Shown one piece after another: positions 51,546 through 61,127 of a stretch of DNA of 64,000 bases. A program made the translations under genes and the position numbers. The stretch comes from Vittaforma corneae ATCC 50505. Its lineage: Eukaryota > Microsporidia > Nosematidae. Below the pieces are notes generated by a model. It searched no databases and was not told where the DNA came from. It saw nothing but the letters and a program-made list of their open reading frames with translations. Every line of letters begins with the position of its first letter. Position 1 is the first letter of the stretch. The stretch lies in NCBI RefSeq assembly GCF_000231115.1, contig NW_006889837.1:66825-130824 (forward strand), given 5' to 3'.

Positions 51546-53702
51546 TTAAAAATGGTTAACTTCATACACATAAATACCGTTATCAACATCGTAATCAATA
51601 AACTTCTTGGTAGAATCATTCTTAAGTTGATAGATAAATCTTTCTTGAATTCCCTTCTGTGGAAATGCCTCTGCCTTTCCTTTGATTATCTCATTTGTAG
51701 TCCTGCAAATAGGAAATAATCCCTCAACATACACCCTGGCCCTTTTATTTAGGCCAGATCCAATAGTATCTGTAGTTTCAACATTTTCATCCCTAAATGA
51801 AATGCGCTTTTCAATATCCTCTAATGATTTGACAGAAACAGGCTCTAAAAACTCTATACGGCCCTTGCCTTCAAATCCAATAACAAGATTTGAGATTGTC
51901 TGTGTTGCATCAACATCCTTTAGCTCAGGTATGGTATAAATTGCATTTCGCTGAATGGGTTTTGGCGCTCTAATTTTAAGCTCTACAACAGGTTTGTCTT
52001 TGTTGGTTTTAAACAAGGGTGTTGGCAAAGAGACTTTAAGTGAGGGCTTTTGCTGTTCAAATTTTTCAAATTGAATGTTCTTGAGAAGATATGGATCAGA
52101 CATATCAACTTTGGTGGGGATAGAAACAGGCTGAATTGAAGCAGATGGGGATGTAAAAGACGGAGTACCGAAGACACTCTGCTGTTGAGTGTTAAACAAA
52201 TTAGCAGTTGGTTGAGTAGTGAACAAATTACTGGGGGGTTGGGTGTTAAATAAGCTAGTTGGTGGTTGAGTACCAAGAAAATTAGTAGAAGGCTGTGATC
52301 CAAAAATACTCGAGCCTGTGCCTGTAGATTGGGGCTGTGTCATCGGTGTTGTGGATATGGCTCCAAGTGGGCCAGTAGATGCTTTATTAGCTGGTGTCCC
52401 AAATGGAGAGAGTGAGGGTGGCGTGATAATAGAGGAATCTGTGCCAGGTTTAGATCCAAAAAGGTTAGTTGTAGCAGAAGGCTGTGCAGGGGCATTACCA
52501 AATATATTTGATGTGCCAGAGAAAGGCATAGTTGACTGCTGGGAAGCTGAAAAAATTGACGGGGTAGCTGTAGGAAATCCAGTCGATGTAGCAGAAGAGA
52601 TAGGCTGGGCGCCGAACACACCTGATTGCATGTTGGATGGATTTGGTTGGTTGCCAAATAGATTAGGTTGAGTAGTAGAAATACCTGGCTGTGTACCAAA
52701 CTGGCCAGGTTGCATAGTGGAGCTTTGGAAAGTACCGGTAGATGCAAATGGCTTGGAAAGAGAAGATCCAAATAATCCGCTGCTTGGCACATTTGTGGAT
52801 CCAAAACCGCTGCTTGTGGGAGCTGGAGCTGTTGTAGCCCCAAACAATCCACTATTTGGTGTGTTGCCCGAAAACGATGAGGAAAATCCAGCATTGCCTG
52901 AAGTTGTTGAAGAAAATCCTGACGTTGGCTTAGGTTGGCTAAATGACATTTCGTAGTCTTCTTTTCTAACTTCATCAATTGGCTTGTTTACATATTCTTT
53001 CATTCCTGTTATATCAACTAGATCGGCATAGAGATTTGTATCTTCTCTTATTCTCGTTGTTGAGTATGGAACGACCCTAGAGCCCTTATTTGTCATATTC
53101 CAACCTGAAGAAAGCGATGGCTGTGCATTCCAAGAAGACCCAAATGAGCCTGTATTTGGTGTAGTATTGAATCGTGTGCCTGAAGATGCTCCAAACGGTG
53201 TGGTGGATGTGTTTCCAAGCTGCATATTAGATGTAGTTCCGAACTGTGGAGCAGGTGTACTTCCAAACTGCGAAGCAGAGCCACTGCCGAATTGGGTGCC
53301 TGGCATACTTCCAAACTGTGTGGTGGGTGCACTCGGCTTTCCAAAGGTAGATGTAATATTTGAAGTCCCACCAAACGGTGTAGTGCCTGTGCCAAAAGTA
53401 TTTCCAAATGTAGCATTACCACCGATTGGATTAGGATTATTTGTTGATGGGCTACTAAATGATGTATTGCTACTGCCGAATGGTACATTGCTGCCACCAA
53501 AAGATTGATTATTTCCAAAGGATGGTTTCTGTCCAAAAATGTTAGTTGAATTTCCAAAAGGAAGAGAAGATTGCTGTGTAGAATCAAAGCTAGGCGCAGA
53601 AAGTGGAACCAAAGAGTTTACGGGTGGATTGCTTGAGCCTAGTCTATCTTTTTCCGAGTCTTCTTTTTTGGGAGTTTGTTGAAAGAAGTTGTATTTGTCC
53701 AT
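51546..53702 (-). CDS. NUP98: FG-repeat nucleoporin of the Nup98/Nup116 type
   Basis: 718 residues. Two FG/GLFG-rich regions (about 45-190 and 255-500; many F-G, S-F-G, L-F-G and F-G-S units) flank a GLEBS motif near 207-250. The GLEBS wording is D-I-T-G-M-K-E-Y, then E-D-Y-E, as in Nup98, and it binds Rae1/Gle2. The C-terminus (about 585-718) is the Nup98 autoproteolytic-type domain: Y-T-I-P-E-L, I-G-F-E-G-K-G-R-I-E-F, G-S-G-L-N-K-R-A-R-V, K-F-I-D-Y-D and the final V-N-H-F. It forms the pore's permeability barrier and supports mRNA export. The protein stops exactly at the HF of the cleavage site, so no self-cleavage product follows, as in yeast Nup100/Nup116. CCCC and AAATTT upstream support the start. 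Confidence 0.92.
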   Translation of the reverse strand: MDKYNFFQQTPKKEDSEKDRLGSSNPPVNSLVPLSAPSFDSTQQSSLPFGNSTNIFGQKPSFGNNQSFGGSNVPFGSSNTSFSSPSTNNPNPIGGNATFGNTFGTGTTPFGGTSNITSTFGKPSAPTTQFGSMPGTQFGSGSASQFGSTPAPQFGTTSNMQLGNTSTTPFGASSGTRFNTTPNTGSFGSSWNAQPSLSSGWNMTNKGSRVVPYSTTRIREDTNLYADLVDITGMKEYVNKPIDEVRKEDYEMSFSQPKPTSGFSSTTSGNAGFSSSFSGNTPNSGLFGATTAPAPTSSGFGSTNVPSSGLFGSSLSKPFASTGTFQSSTMQPGQFGTQPGISTTQPNLFGNQPNPSNMQSGVFGAQPISSATSTGFPTATPSIFSASQQSTMPFSGTSNIFGNAPAQPSATTNLFGSKPGTDSSIITPPSLSPFGTPANKASTGPLGAISTTPMTQPQSTGTGSSIFGSQPSTNFLGTQPPTSLFNTQPPSNLFTTQPTANLFNTQQQSVFGTPSFTSPSASIQPVSIPTKVDMSDPYLLKNIQFEKFEQQKPSLKVSLPTPLFKTNKDKPVVELKIRAPKPIQRNAIYTIPELKDVDATQTISNLVIGFEGKGRIEFLEPVSVKSLEDIEKRISFRDENVETTDTIGSGLNKRARVYVEGLFPICRTTNEIIKGKAEAFPQKGIQERFIYQLKNDSTKKFIDYDVDNGIYVYEVNHF

Positions 53703-53930
53703 GGATGGGAAGGGGAAATTTTTTAGATAAAAGTGAAATATAAAAAGTCAAAAAATGCAAACTTATAAGGTAGGCTTGTTATATTTAAGATTTGCTCATA
53801 CTTTTTAAAACAATCTTTAAAATATGCAGACTGTCTCATTGAGCATATCTTCGTACACTAATACAGATCCAATCGTAATAAATAGAAACAGGGTTAATAT
53901 ACTTTTGTATCTCATAAAATGTTTACTAAA

Positions 53931-54272
53931 TCATATTTTCCTCTTCCTTCTTCTCCCTACATCCCCATTAATATCTGCATCTCGTGCTATTATTCTAATA
54001 AAATCGGTTCTATATACTTTATTGTTTATGCTCATCCCAAAATCCTTTGCTATGAACTTCCATACTCCATCAACATAGTTGTACGTCAGCATCTTCGCCT
54101 TGAAGCTCATCGTGTTGGCAACTGAGGCGTTAAAGACTTTGGGCACCGCCTCATAAAACTTTGATAGAACAAACTGTGCCTGGGTTGGGGTCAGCACGTT
54201 CTCCCTCACCTTCACATCCAGTGTTTCAATCAGAGCTCTCGCAACTAGTGTTTGTAAATAATGGTCTTCCAT
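53931..54272 (-). CDS. TOA2: Transcription factor IIA gamma subunit (Toa2)
   Basis: 113 residues. The N-terminal helices (L-x-x-x-L-V-A-R-A-L-I-E-T-L) are followed by L-T-P-T-Q-A-Q-F-V-L-S-K-F. The beta-barrel part has F-K-A-K-M-L-T-Y-N-Y-V-D-G-V-W-K-F, matching the family's G-x-L-x-T-Y-R-F-C-D-x-V-W-T-F, then an I-I-A-R-D strand. TFIIA stabilises TBP on the promoter. The C-terminal basic tail (G-R-R-R-K-R-K-I) is unusual and may be a nuclear localisation signal. ACCCTTA before the ATG supports the start. Confidence 0.92.
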   Translation of the reverse strand: MEDHYLQTLVARALIETLDVKVRENVLTPTQAQFVLSKFYEAVPKVFNASVANTMSFKAKMLTYNYVDGVWKFIAKDFGMSINNKVYRTDFIRIIARDADINGDVGRRRKRKI

Positions 54273-54618
54273 TAAGGGTGGAAAAAAATATAAAAAAACT
54301 TTTTATATAAGAAGGAAAGCCAAACCAGCGAAAGTAAAGCAATTAAAACATGCTCAAATGCACCACTTCCATTCTACTCTTCATAGTATTATGCCATTGG
54401 TGTTTACTAATTGTGTTTATTTAAAAGTACGGATTAAATGTGCGTATTAGACCGTTTAAAAATAAATTAATTTAGTTATTAATTTAGACTAAATCAAAAA
54501 GCACACGGCAGGTCAATATAGACAAATAAGCAACATGTTCTTTAAAGTGAAACTCAGTGGTGGTAAGATTTACTTCAATATAATGGTACACCATATTAAC
54601 ACAAATCTTTGTGTTTCT
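54273..54618. other. Intergenic, no gene seen
   Basis: 346 nt between the TOA2 start and the 3' end of the glutathione peroxidase gene. The TOA2 start signal occupies the left end. A 24-codon hydrophobic frame near 54350-54424 is too short to accept. Confidence 0.45.
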
Positions 54619-55227
54619 TCAGTTTTCAACTTCGTCCTCCACATCACCAATACAACGAACCAAATCTTTGTCTGCATCAGGCAATCTCTCGGTTGGCCCA
54701 TATCTTCTTACCAACTCTCCATTTCTACCTATTAGAAAATAGGTAAAATTCCACTTAATATTGTTTGTAAGAAATCCTTTCAAGTTTTCAGTCAAGAATT
54801 TAAACAGTGGATGAATACTGGGCCCTTTTACATCAATCTCATCCATCAGCATAAAATTTTCACTAAACTTATTTGCAAAACTCCTTACTTTCTCCATCTG
54901 TTCGTACTCTTGATTTAAAAATTGTCTGCAAGGAAAAAGAAGTATTCTCAAGCCTTTTGAATGGTACTTGGCCAAGAGAGAAGCTAATTCCTGATAGGAC
55001 TTCTCGGCCAGTCCGCATTTAGATGCTACATTAACAATGATAATGACCTTTCCTTTAAGTTCTGCTAACTTGAAAGCTCTTTTGTTTATATCCGTTACTT
55101 CGATGTCATAAAGACCCTTGTTTGGATTGGCCTTGTCAGTCTCTTCATCATTCTCAACTTTTATTTTGTCCTCTGTGTTTTTCTGCAAATTCAATTTTTC
55201 TGCAGTCTTCTCACCATCCGTTGACAT
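54619..55227 (-). CDS. Glutathione-peroxidase-family thiol peroxidase
   Basis: 202 residues. A charged leader (1-37) precedes a thioredoxin-fold GPx domain. The peroxidatic site is N-V-A-S-K-C71-G-L. The second block reads F-P-C100-R-Q-F (usually F-P-C-N-Q-F-G). The third has I-K-W-N-F-T-Y-F-L-I with the conserved Trp. Enzymes of this family reduce hydroperoxides, usually with thioredoxin in fungi. The resolving Cys of the fungal F-C-Q motif is Ala here (about 118), so the disulfide partner, if any, must be elsewhere (C100 or the Cys near 192). CCCC before the ATG supports the start. The leader is not a clear targeting peptide. Confidence 0.9.
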   Translation of the reverse strand: MSTDGEKTAEKLNLQKNTEDKIKVENDEETDKANPNKGLYDIEVTDINKRAFKLAELKGKVIIIVNVASKCGLAEKSYQELASLLAKYHSKGLRILLFPCRQFLNQEYEQMEKVRSFANKFSENFMLMDEIDVKGPSIHPLFKFLTENLKGFLTNNIKWNFTYFLIGRNGELVRRYGPTERLPDADKDLVRCIGDVEDEVEN

Positions 55228-55428
55228 TTGGGGCAGAATGATTTTTAATAAACTAAATTCGCTAAAGACGGGTTTAACAATCGATTCCAGTCAGTTAATG
55301 ATAAAAAGTAAAGTATAGACAGCACAGAATTTTTCAGTGATTAAAATTTAATGTACTTTAAAACATAACGACCTATCTTCAGCTGAAATTTGCCATATCA
55401 TATAAATGTATTAACAAATGAACTACCA

Positions 55429-56892
55429 CTATCGCTTGTCGATCACTGCCTCATGTAACTCTGCATTCGTCCTGTATTCGTTTACAAACTCTCTTCTCGT
55501 TAACACCTTGTCACTTCCAAATATAAACTCCACTCCTAAGCTTTCTGATAGGGAATACGCCAGTCTCATTTCCTCAATCGCCAGCCCATTCTTGATAAAA
55601 ACAACAACCAGCTTTCTTGGCTGCTTTCCTGAGCTAAACATAGTTGATCTACGTAGCGACTCAATCTTCTCTTGCTCATGATCAATCGTTTGGAACATTC
55701 CCTGTTTGGTTATAAAGTTTTCAACAACATCTTTAACTATAGGCTCATATCGACTGACCTCGTATTTATAATTAACTTCTCGGGTTCTTAATATCTGATT
55801 TCTTCTGTTAAAAACGATGCTTAAATCCTCCCTGGAAAATCCCCGAGACTTTAGAAGAGTGAGCTCGGACTCGGTAAATATGATTCCTTTCACTTTCAGC
55901 AGAAAAAGCAGTCCCACTCTGTCATCTACAGTTAGTGCTGGCGAAACAATAGACGACATAAAATAATCAAGGGAAATACAAGCCTTATTCCCTGCTTTAT
56001 CTTTCTCCAATACTAAATTTTGCTGCGATTCTGCTATGCCTTGAACTTCCTGCAGCTTTTGAAAGCATTTTTCTAGATGCTTACCGTATTTTTCAACATT
56101 CTTCTTTAGCTCTAGATTTTTAGGAGCTTCAAGAACAAGCGTGTCTAGTACGTTGACATCAACGTTATCCTTGTCTAATTTATTGATACTCTCTTGTAAT
56201 TTTAAAACCGTGTACTGTAAATATTTGCTTATCTCACCCACGTGTCTATTTCTAATCTCTTTATAATATTCATCAGCACAGTCAGCAGAACCTACCTCAG
56301 ACAATATTGATCTAAAAGTAAAGAAATACATCAAAGGCGTGTATAAATCTACCGTTCTATCTAATACAAGCAGTGATGCCTGCTTCTCTATACTTCTTGG
56401 CAATATTAGCGCATCTTTGATCTTTTGAGCCAGGTTTTTTGTACAGCCAATATGACTAATATTCAATTTGGCATTTAAAATGCTGGAAACTGCAGATAGA
56501 TTATCCCAGGTGCATTGGAATATTCGCTCTTCAATTATTTTTATGTCTAACATTACAACAGTACATTTAATCATAGGATCAAGATTTTGAGGAGGACATA
56601 GCGAAAATACTTTTATAGATGAATACCTACCTGACTTATACTCAGAATTTATGGATTTTGCTATTTCCTTTGTGCAGTTTACAAAGTAAATGGCTGGAAG
56701 ATCCCACTTGGGTCTATGGTCGCCAATGGAGAATATTGCAGTTATATTGAAATCGATGAGATCCGATTTTTTAAATATTGAATTGACAATGTCCGCAGTC
56801 ATTTTGTCATGAATAAGAACAGACCAGGCATCTCCGTAAGTTTTGAGAATTTCATCTGTAATTTTTTGTTTGTATAGTCTTTTCAAATCCAT
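55429..56892 (-). CDS. Sec1/Munc18-family (SM) membrane-fusion protein
   Basis: 487 residues from the ATG at 56892, preceded by CACCCTTG; the longer frame opens with TTG. Family signs are L-L-V-L-D-R-T-V-D-L-Y-T-P-L-M near 185, S-R-Y-E-P-I-V-K-D-V-V-E in domain 3a, and the C-terminal V-F-I-K-N-G-L-A-I-E-E-M-R-L-A-Y with I-F-G-S-D-K-V-L-T-R-R-E-F. SM proteins bind SNAREs and drive vesicle fusion. The S-R-Y-x-P block leans toward Sec1 (plasma membrane), but Vps45 or Sly1 cannot be excluded. The protein is shortened relative to yeast homologs. Confidence 0.85.
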   Translation of the reverse strand: MDLKRLYKQKITDEILKTYGDAWSVLIHDKMTADIVNSIFKKSDLIDFNITAIFSIGDHRPKWDLPAIYFVNCTKEIAKSINSEYKSGRYSSIKVFSLCPPQNLDPMIKCTVVMLDIKIIEERIFQCTWDNLSAVSSILNAKLNISHIGCTKNLAQKIKDALILPRSIEKQASLLVLDRTVDLYTPLMYFFTFRSILSEVGSADCADEYYKEIRNRHVGEISKYLQYTVLKLQESINKLDKDNVDVNVLDTLVLEAPKNLELKKNVEKYGKHLEKCFQKLQEVQGIAESQQNLVLEKDKAGNKACISLDYFMSSIVSPALTVDDRVGLLFLLKVKGIIFTESELTLLKSRGFSREDLSIVFNRRNQILRTREVNYKYEVSRYEPIVKDVVENFITKQGMFQTIDHEQEKIESLRRSTMFSSGKQPRKLVVVFIKNGLAIEEMRLAYSLSESLGVEFIFGSDKVLTRREFVNEYRTNAELHEAVIDKR

Positions 56893-57100
56893 TTTTACAA
56901 GGGTGAGAAGTGTCAAGAAAATGAGCCGCTAACATTATCCATGAAAGCTGAATCAATATTTGTGCCAATACATGCCGAGCTATTGCCCGTATGATTGATT
57001 TTACATATGTAGGGGCGGTGATTAACTATTTAAATATGTACAATATGCTGAATTGGAATTTAATATTGGAGAATACGACTGTTAGTATGCCCAAATTTAC

Positions 57101-57730
57101 TTAGCCGATTTTCTCTAGCAGCTCTTTCAACGTTTGCATTTTATCGCTGGCCATTGTAAACGCAGAACCCACAACGATTGAATCTGCATGCTTCACCTGT
57201 GAGATATTGAAAATGTTTATACCGCCATCAACCGTTACCTTTACTCCACATAGCTGAAAGCATTTAATTTTGTTAACACATCCTTCTATTAATTTCTGCC
57301 CGCCAAATCCAGGATAAACAGTCATTATCAAAACCTCTTTAAATCTTGGAACATAGTGTTTAAACTGATCAATATTCTGCTCGGGATTGATAGATAATAC
57401 AGGCACAATGTGTTCTAGCTTTAATACATCTTCAAAATGCGAATGGACTGCTATTTTTGTACCTTTTGGATACTTGAGCTTGCTGATAATTAAAATAGGA
57501 TTTTTGATCATAATGTGAATGAAAAAGTCAAATCCAGAGTATTGAAGAATACAGTTGACAAAGCTCACCCCAAAGCTAATGTTATCTATGAATGAAGTAT
57601 CAATAATGTCAATGTGTATATTCCTAATTCCTATGTCCCATAGTCCCTTCATGCTTTGATCTATATTTTTTATATCGAGATCAAGAATGCTTATTGAAAG
57701 CTTTTCGATGCCTTCCATTTGTTTGTTCAT
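57101..57730 (-). CDS. RPE1: Ribulose-phosphate 3-epimerase
   Basis: 209 residues, a TIM barrel close to the usual length of 220-240. Signature parts are S-I-S-I-L near the start, H-I-D-I-I-D (family H-x-D-x-M-D), a Met/His-rich strand (F-F-I-H-I-M-I), M-T-V-Y-P-G-F-G-G-Q and V-D-G-G-I-N, followed by G-S-A-F. These supply the metal ligands and phosphate site. It interconverts ribulose-5-P and xylulose-5-P in the pentose phosphate pathway. Start 57730 is the first ATG; 57718 is equally possible, as neither has a clear CCC signal. Confidence 0.93.
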   Translation of the reverse strand: MNKQMEGIEKLSISILDLDIKNIDQSMKGLWDIGIRNIHIDIIDTSFIDNISFGVSFVNCILQYSGFDFFIHIMIKNPILIISKLKYPKGTKIAVHSHFEDVLKLEHIVPVLSINPEQNIDQFKHYVPRFKEVLIMTVYPGFGGQKLIEGCVNKIKCFQLCGVKVTVDGGINIFNISQVKHADSIVVGSAFTMASDKMQTLKELLEKIG

Positions 57731-57879
57731 ACCTTTCAACAATGTATTTGTAGTAGCGTGTTTACAATGTTTTGAAGATACACAAGGCAAGGAGAGTTTG
57801 CAAGAGCATGGAGTTAGTTTACCGCTTTATAACTGAGATGGATATATTAATAAGTTGTATTTATTATTATCAAATCATA

Positions 57880-58776
57880 TTAAAAGTAGTCTCTCGAATA
57901 GGAATCTGTCAATTCATTTGGGCTCTCCTTTCCTTTTTGCGCATAGGTTTTTGGAATGTGCTGCTGCGATAAGAGGTCCTTAAAATGGTCATCGATTTCA
58001 AAAATGCTACTCTGTTCACTTGATTTTTCGGACCCAGTTATTTTAACTGGTTGGCCAGTTTGAAAGTCATAGTACTCGTTTGTATAGGGACTTGGAGAGC
58101 GAGGTTGTCTGTGATAGTCATTAGAAAACGTAAAAGGTAGTGCATCAAATTCTTTGATAGAATAATCGTCTTGATATCTGAGATTGTCAGACTCTGGAAT
58201 GATTTCATAGTTTCTTTCAGGATATTTTTTCTTTTTATACGGCTCTTTACCAACAGGGTACTTTCTGGGTCTACCTCTTTTAATCGGCAACTGCCCTATA
58301 TCGCTAAGAGCATTTAAAGGATGATCTTGTGACACATCAATCTTCCTTTGTATGGCTAAGTTTTGATTAAACGGAACTATCAAATTGTTCTCAATTATTA
58401 TTAATGGCTGTACAAATTCATCGCCGACTTTTTTCTCTACTTTCAAGTACTCGTTGTCGTACTTGATTATTTTGACTTTATACTCATATACCTTTGCAAG
58501 CTTTCCATCTATTAACTCTTCCCGGTAAATCCTGTGTCCACCAAGTGTCTGGTCTGGAAAGTCACTCGACAGATTTTTAATATCACTTCTACTCAATTTT
58601 AAAGGGCAGAAGTTAGATCTAATAAATTCGCTGTTATAGAATGATTTTGTACGTTTTAAAGGATCAAGGATAGTATTTCCAGTCTTATTTGAGTTTTCCA
58701 TTGTATCGACTTTGGTACAAAAAAACTCTTGTCCATTCTCGATGCTATCATCCATTAATGCTTTTGGATGTGTCAT
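57880..58776 (-). CDS. AT-hook protein, unknown function
   Basis: 298 residues, mostly polar and probably disordered at both ends. Residues 60-150 are more ordered with beta-like stretches (for example Y-R-E-E-L-I-D-G-K, V-Y-E-Y-K-V-K-I-I-K-Y). A single AT-hook core, K-R-G-R-P-R-K-Y-P, lies near 165 and is followed by a Lys-rich stretch that looks like a nuclear signal. AT-hooks bind the minor groove of AT-rich DNA, so a chromatin role is likely, but the partner or complex is unknown. CCCC upstream of the ATG supports the start. Confidence 0.75.
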   Translation of the reverse strand: MTHPKALMDDSIENGQEFFCTKVDTMENSNKTGNTILDPLKRTKSFYNSEFIRSNFCPLKLSRSDIKNLSSDFPDQTLGGHRIYREELIDGKLAKVYEYKVKIIKYDNEYLKVEKKVGDEFVQPLIIIENNLIVPFNQNLAIQRKIDVSQDHPLNALSDIGQLPIKRGRPRKYPVGKEPYKKKKYPERNYEIIPESDNLRYQDDYSIKEFDALPFTFSNDYHRQPRSPSPYTNEYYDFQTGQPVKITGSEKSSEQSSIFEIDDHFKDLLSQQHIPKTYAQKGKESPNELTDSYSRDYF

Positions 58777-59155
58777 TACGGGGTATAGTAAGTTAATTTA
58801 AATGATAGAATTAAAGGGGAAAGGAGTAGCTACTTAACTGAATATATGGCTGATGTGAACGGTCTTCCTTTTAAATCGAACGGCAGCCATGATGCTTGTA
58901 TTTTCAAAATTGTCCAACGGGCTATAATATTCTTAATTCTTGATAAGACTGTTTGTTTTGACGCTGATTTATTATGGAAATGCTCCATTTCCAGGAAGAT
59001 ATAAGCATGTTCTAACTAATGACTAAAAGGACGCTCTGGTAAAGGTGACATACAAAAAAGTGGAACGTATGTTTAATGCTTCCATATTGTTTCCAAACAT
59101 GTGCATATTCTTCATTTATAATTTAATAACCATTTCATTGTTTTGAAACCCCAAA
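58777..59155. other. Intergenic, one short ORF (58846-59004)
   Basis: 379 nt between divergent genes. The signals at its edges are CCCC near 58787 (minus gene) and CCCC near 59150 (plus gene). An ATG-started plus-strand frame of 52 codons at 58846-59004 has balanced, non-repetitive composition but no start signal and no recognised family. I rate it as uncertain. Confidence 0.35.
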
Positions 59156-60100
59156 ATGCCGATTCTTTACGAAAGTTTACATGTTAGCCAAAACGCTACA
59201 CAAGAAGAAATAGAAAAGAGCTATAGAATACTAACATACATATATTTAAATAGTAATGATAAGGAAAAGCTGCTGGACCTCAACACAGCATATAATGTTC
59301 TTAGAGATCCATATAATAGGGCCTTTTATGATAAATTTGGAGACAGATTTGTGAAAAATCTTCTCAACCCAAACGAATCATATTTTATTACCCGGTTCTT
59401 CACAAAACTCAACGTGACTTTGCTTTTCACATTCATTTACTCGCACATCATCAACTACTTCTTTCTCGGAAGCATCTTTATGATCTTCACTTATTCAAAT
59501 ATTTTCAGGTTTTCCTTGTTTATATTCTCACCAATATTACTCATTCTGATACATATACGATCTTCACAACATTTTAACTCGGACAATCCTTATTTCTCTC
59601 GTTTTAACATAGCTACATGGATATGTGTGCTTAACGCACTCTCAATATTAACTATTTCCGGAAATCTCCATTTCTCATATCTTCTACTTACTGAAACCAT
59701 TTTAAATACATACATCTGGATAAGAACAGCATATAAAAATAACCTAAAAGTAAAAATGGCCCTGTTTCTGACTGTCAAATCATTTTTACTAATGCTTTAT
59801 TACACACCCCTTGATTGCTTTTATAGCTTTATTCCTTCAGCCATCTTTCTTAGTTTTGTTTTTGTTCATAAAGGAGTAGGTGTTTTTCTAGGACTGTCTT
59901 CTCTTCCAATGTGCCTTTCTATTTATCTCAAAGGGGATGGCTTGGCATCAAAGATTTCAATATTTCTTCATGTTGTCCATTCTGCGATTGGTCTTCTGCT
60001 CATCCACTACGTAACAAGGTTCCTCATAGATTTGTTTGTAAACCAAGAGACAATAATCGTAAAGGCTTTGCTTAAAAGCCAAAGTGATGGTTCTGTATAA
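59156..60100 (+). CDS. Membrane protein with a J-like domain lacking HPD
   Basis: 314 residues. Residues 3-62 match the J-domain outline: Y-E-S-L-H-V-S, A-T-Q-E-E-I-E-K-S-Y-R, L-N-T-A-Y-N-V-L-R-D-P-Y-N-R-A-F-Y-D. The HPD loop between helices II and III is gone and shortened to a Y-L-N-S-N-D-K stretch. The remainder has about seven hydrophobic spans. HPD is required to stimulate Hsp70 ATPase, so this is probably not a normal co-chaperone. It may be an ER or other organelle membrane protein. Four CCCC bases lie just before the ATG. Confidence 0.75.
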   Translation: MPILYESLHVSQNATQEEIEKSYRILTYIYLNSNDKEKLLDLNTAYNVLRDPYNRAFYDKFGDRFVKNLLNPNESYFITRFFTKLNVTLLFTFIYSHIINYFFLGSIFMIFTYSNIFRFSLFIFSPILLILIHIRSSQHFNSDNPYFSRFNIATWICVLNALSILTISGNLHFSYLLLTETILNTYIWIRTAYKNNLKVKMALFLTVKSFLLMLYYTPLDCFYSFIPSAIFLSFVFVHKGVGVFLGLSSLPMCLSIYLKGDGLASKISIFLHVVHSAIGLLLIHYVTRFLIDLFVNQETIIVKALLKSQSDGSV

Positions 60101-60395
60101 TCGGCTAAATACTATACTCTATAGTTTACCGCATCTACTCATTTCCTAACAATAACTGATGTAGCGATTCTTGCAGACGAAAAGGACATAAGAGTATTCA
60201 ATTAAACCAAATTCCTCATACCAATAGTGATTAGTTGGTGGATTGAAGCCCATTTACCAAACTTATACTTAGTCGTTAGCATCCATCCACATATAGCAGA
60301 TTTTTCATTGTTGTCACCTGTTTTCCCAAGAATGTGTTTGCTTGTGTAGGTAGGTGCGTAATCTGATTGTCCAAATATGCCAGTGCTGCTGTATT

Positions 60396-61127
60396 TCATA
60401 CTTTTTCCATCGCTTTATCGATTTCAGAACTAAGTTTCTTCAAATCAAATTTAAACAATGATTTCTTAATTTCCAAAACTTTGCTTTGTATTGCTTTATA
60501 CGCAATGTAAAATATTTTATACTCTTTTTTGTCTTTAATATCATTAAATTTTCTCAAATCAAACCAGAAAATCTTTGAAATTTCGTTTCTCGTATTAGTT
60601 TTAAATGGATATTTCATATCAACGTTAAATGCACAATAAAAAGTGATTTTATCAAACACAGTCACAGAAATATCTACAATCTTGTCTGTGACGTCGTAGC
60701 CCACTTCTTCAAATGTTTCTCTAATAGCACACTCCATTCCATTTTCATTTTTTATCTTTTTTCCCTTTGGAAATGTTATATTATTGTTGTTATTGCCTTG
60801 CTTAACGACAAGAACATGTGTCATATCAGGAGAGAACAGAATGGTCCCAAATACCTTAACAGATTGCTTATACTTCTTAAATTTCAGGTAGTCTGAGAGA
60901 GAGTCTATTGAAATGTCATTGTGTACAAAAATTTGCTCGGCAAATACAGGAAGTGTTATAAATTTGATTTTGAAGAAATCCAAGGCATACCAATATGCCT
61001 GTTCTAGAATAAAGTAGTATTCTTCTGGGTCTAAGTGAATGAATTCTTCATTGTTTAGAATAAATCTGAGAGTTAAATCATCTAAAATCTCAGATTTAAT
61101 CTTTGTGGAGGATTGATTCACATCCAT
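60396..61127 (-). CDS. DCP2: mRNA decapping enzyme Dcp2
   Basis: 243 residues. The N-terminal regulatory domain has D-D-L-T-L-R-F-I-L-N and E-Q-A-Y-W-Y-A-L-D-F-F. The Nudix domain has V-F-G-T-I-L, F-P-K-G-K-K and the Nudix box G-K-K-x5-G-M-E-C-A-I-R-E-T-F-E-E-V-G (about 119-141), with the catalytic glutamates. Dcp2 removes the m7G cap in 5'-3' mRNA decay. The long C-terminal tail of yeast Dcp2 is absent. CCCC lies 24 nt upstream of the ATG. A further frame begins at the overlapping ATGA of the stop (60399). Confidence 0.93.
   Translation of the reverse strand: MDVNQSSTKIKSEILDDLTLRFILNNEEFIHLDPEEYYFILEQAYWYALDFFKIKFITLPVFAEQIFVHNDISIDSLSDYLKFKKYKQSVKVFGTILFSPDMTHVLVVKQGNNNNNITFPKGKKIKNENGMECAIRETFEEVGYDVTDKIVDISVTVFDKITFYCAFNVDMKYPFKTNTRNEISKIFWFDLRKFNDIKDKKEYKIFYIAYKAIQSKVLEIKKSLFKFDLKKLSSEIDKAMEKV

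Noticed and set aside
52318..53508. Long frames in other readings of the FG nucleoporin (both strands)
   Set aside because: Shadows created by the repetitive FG/GLFG codons.
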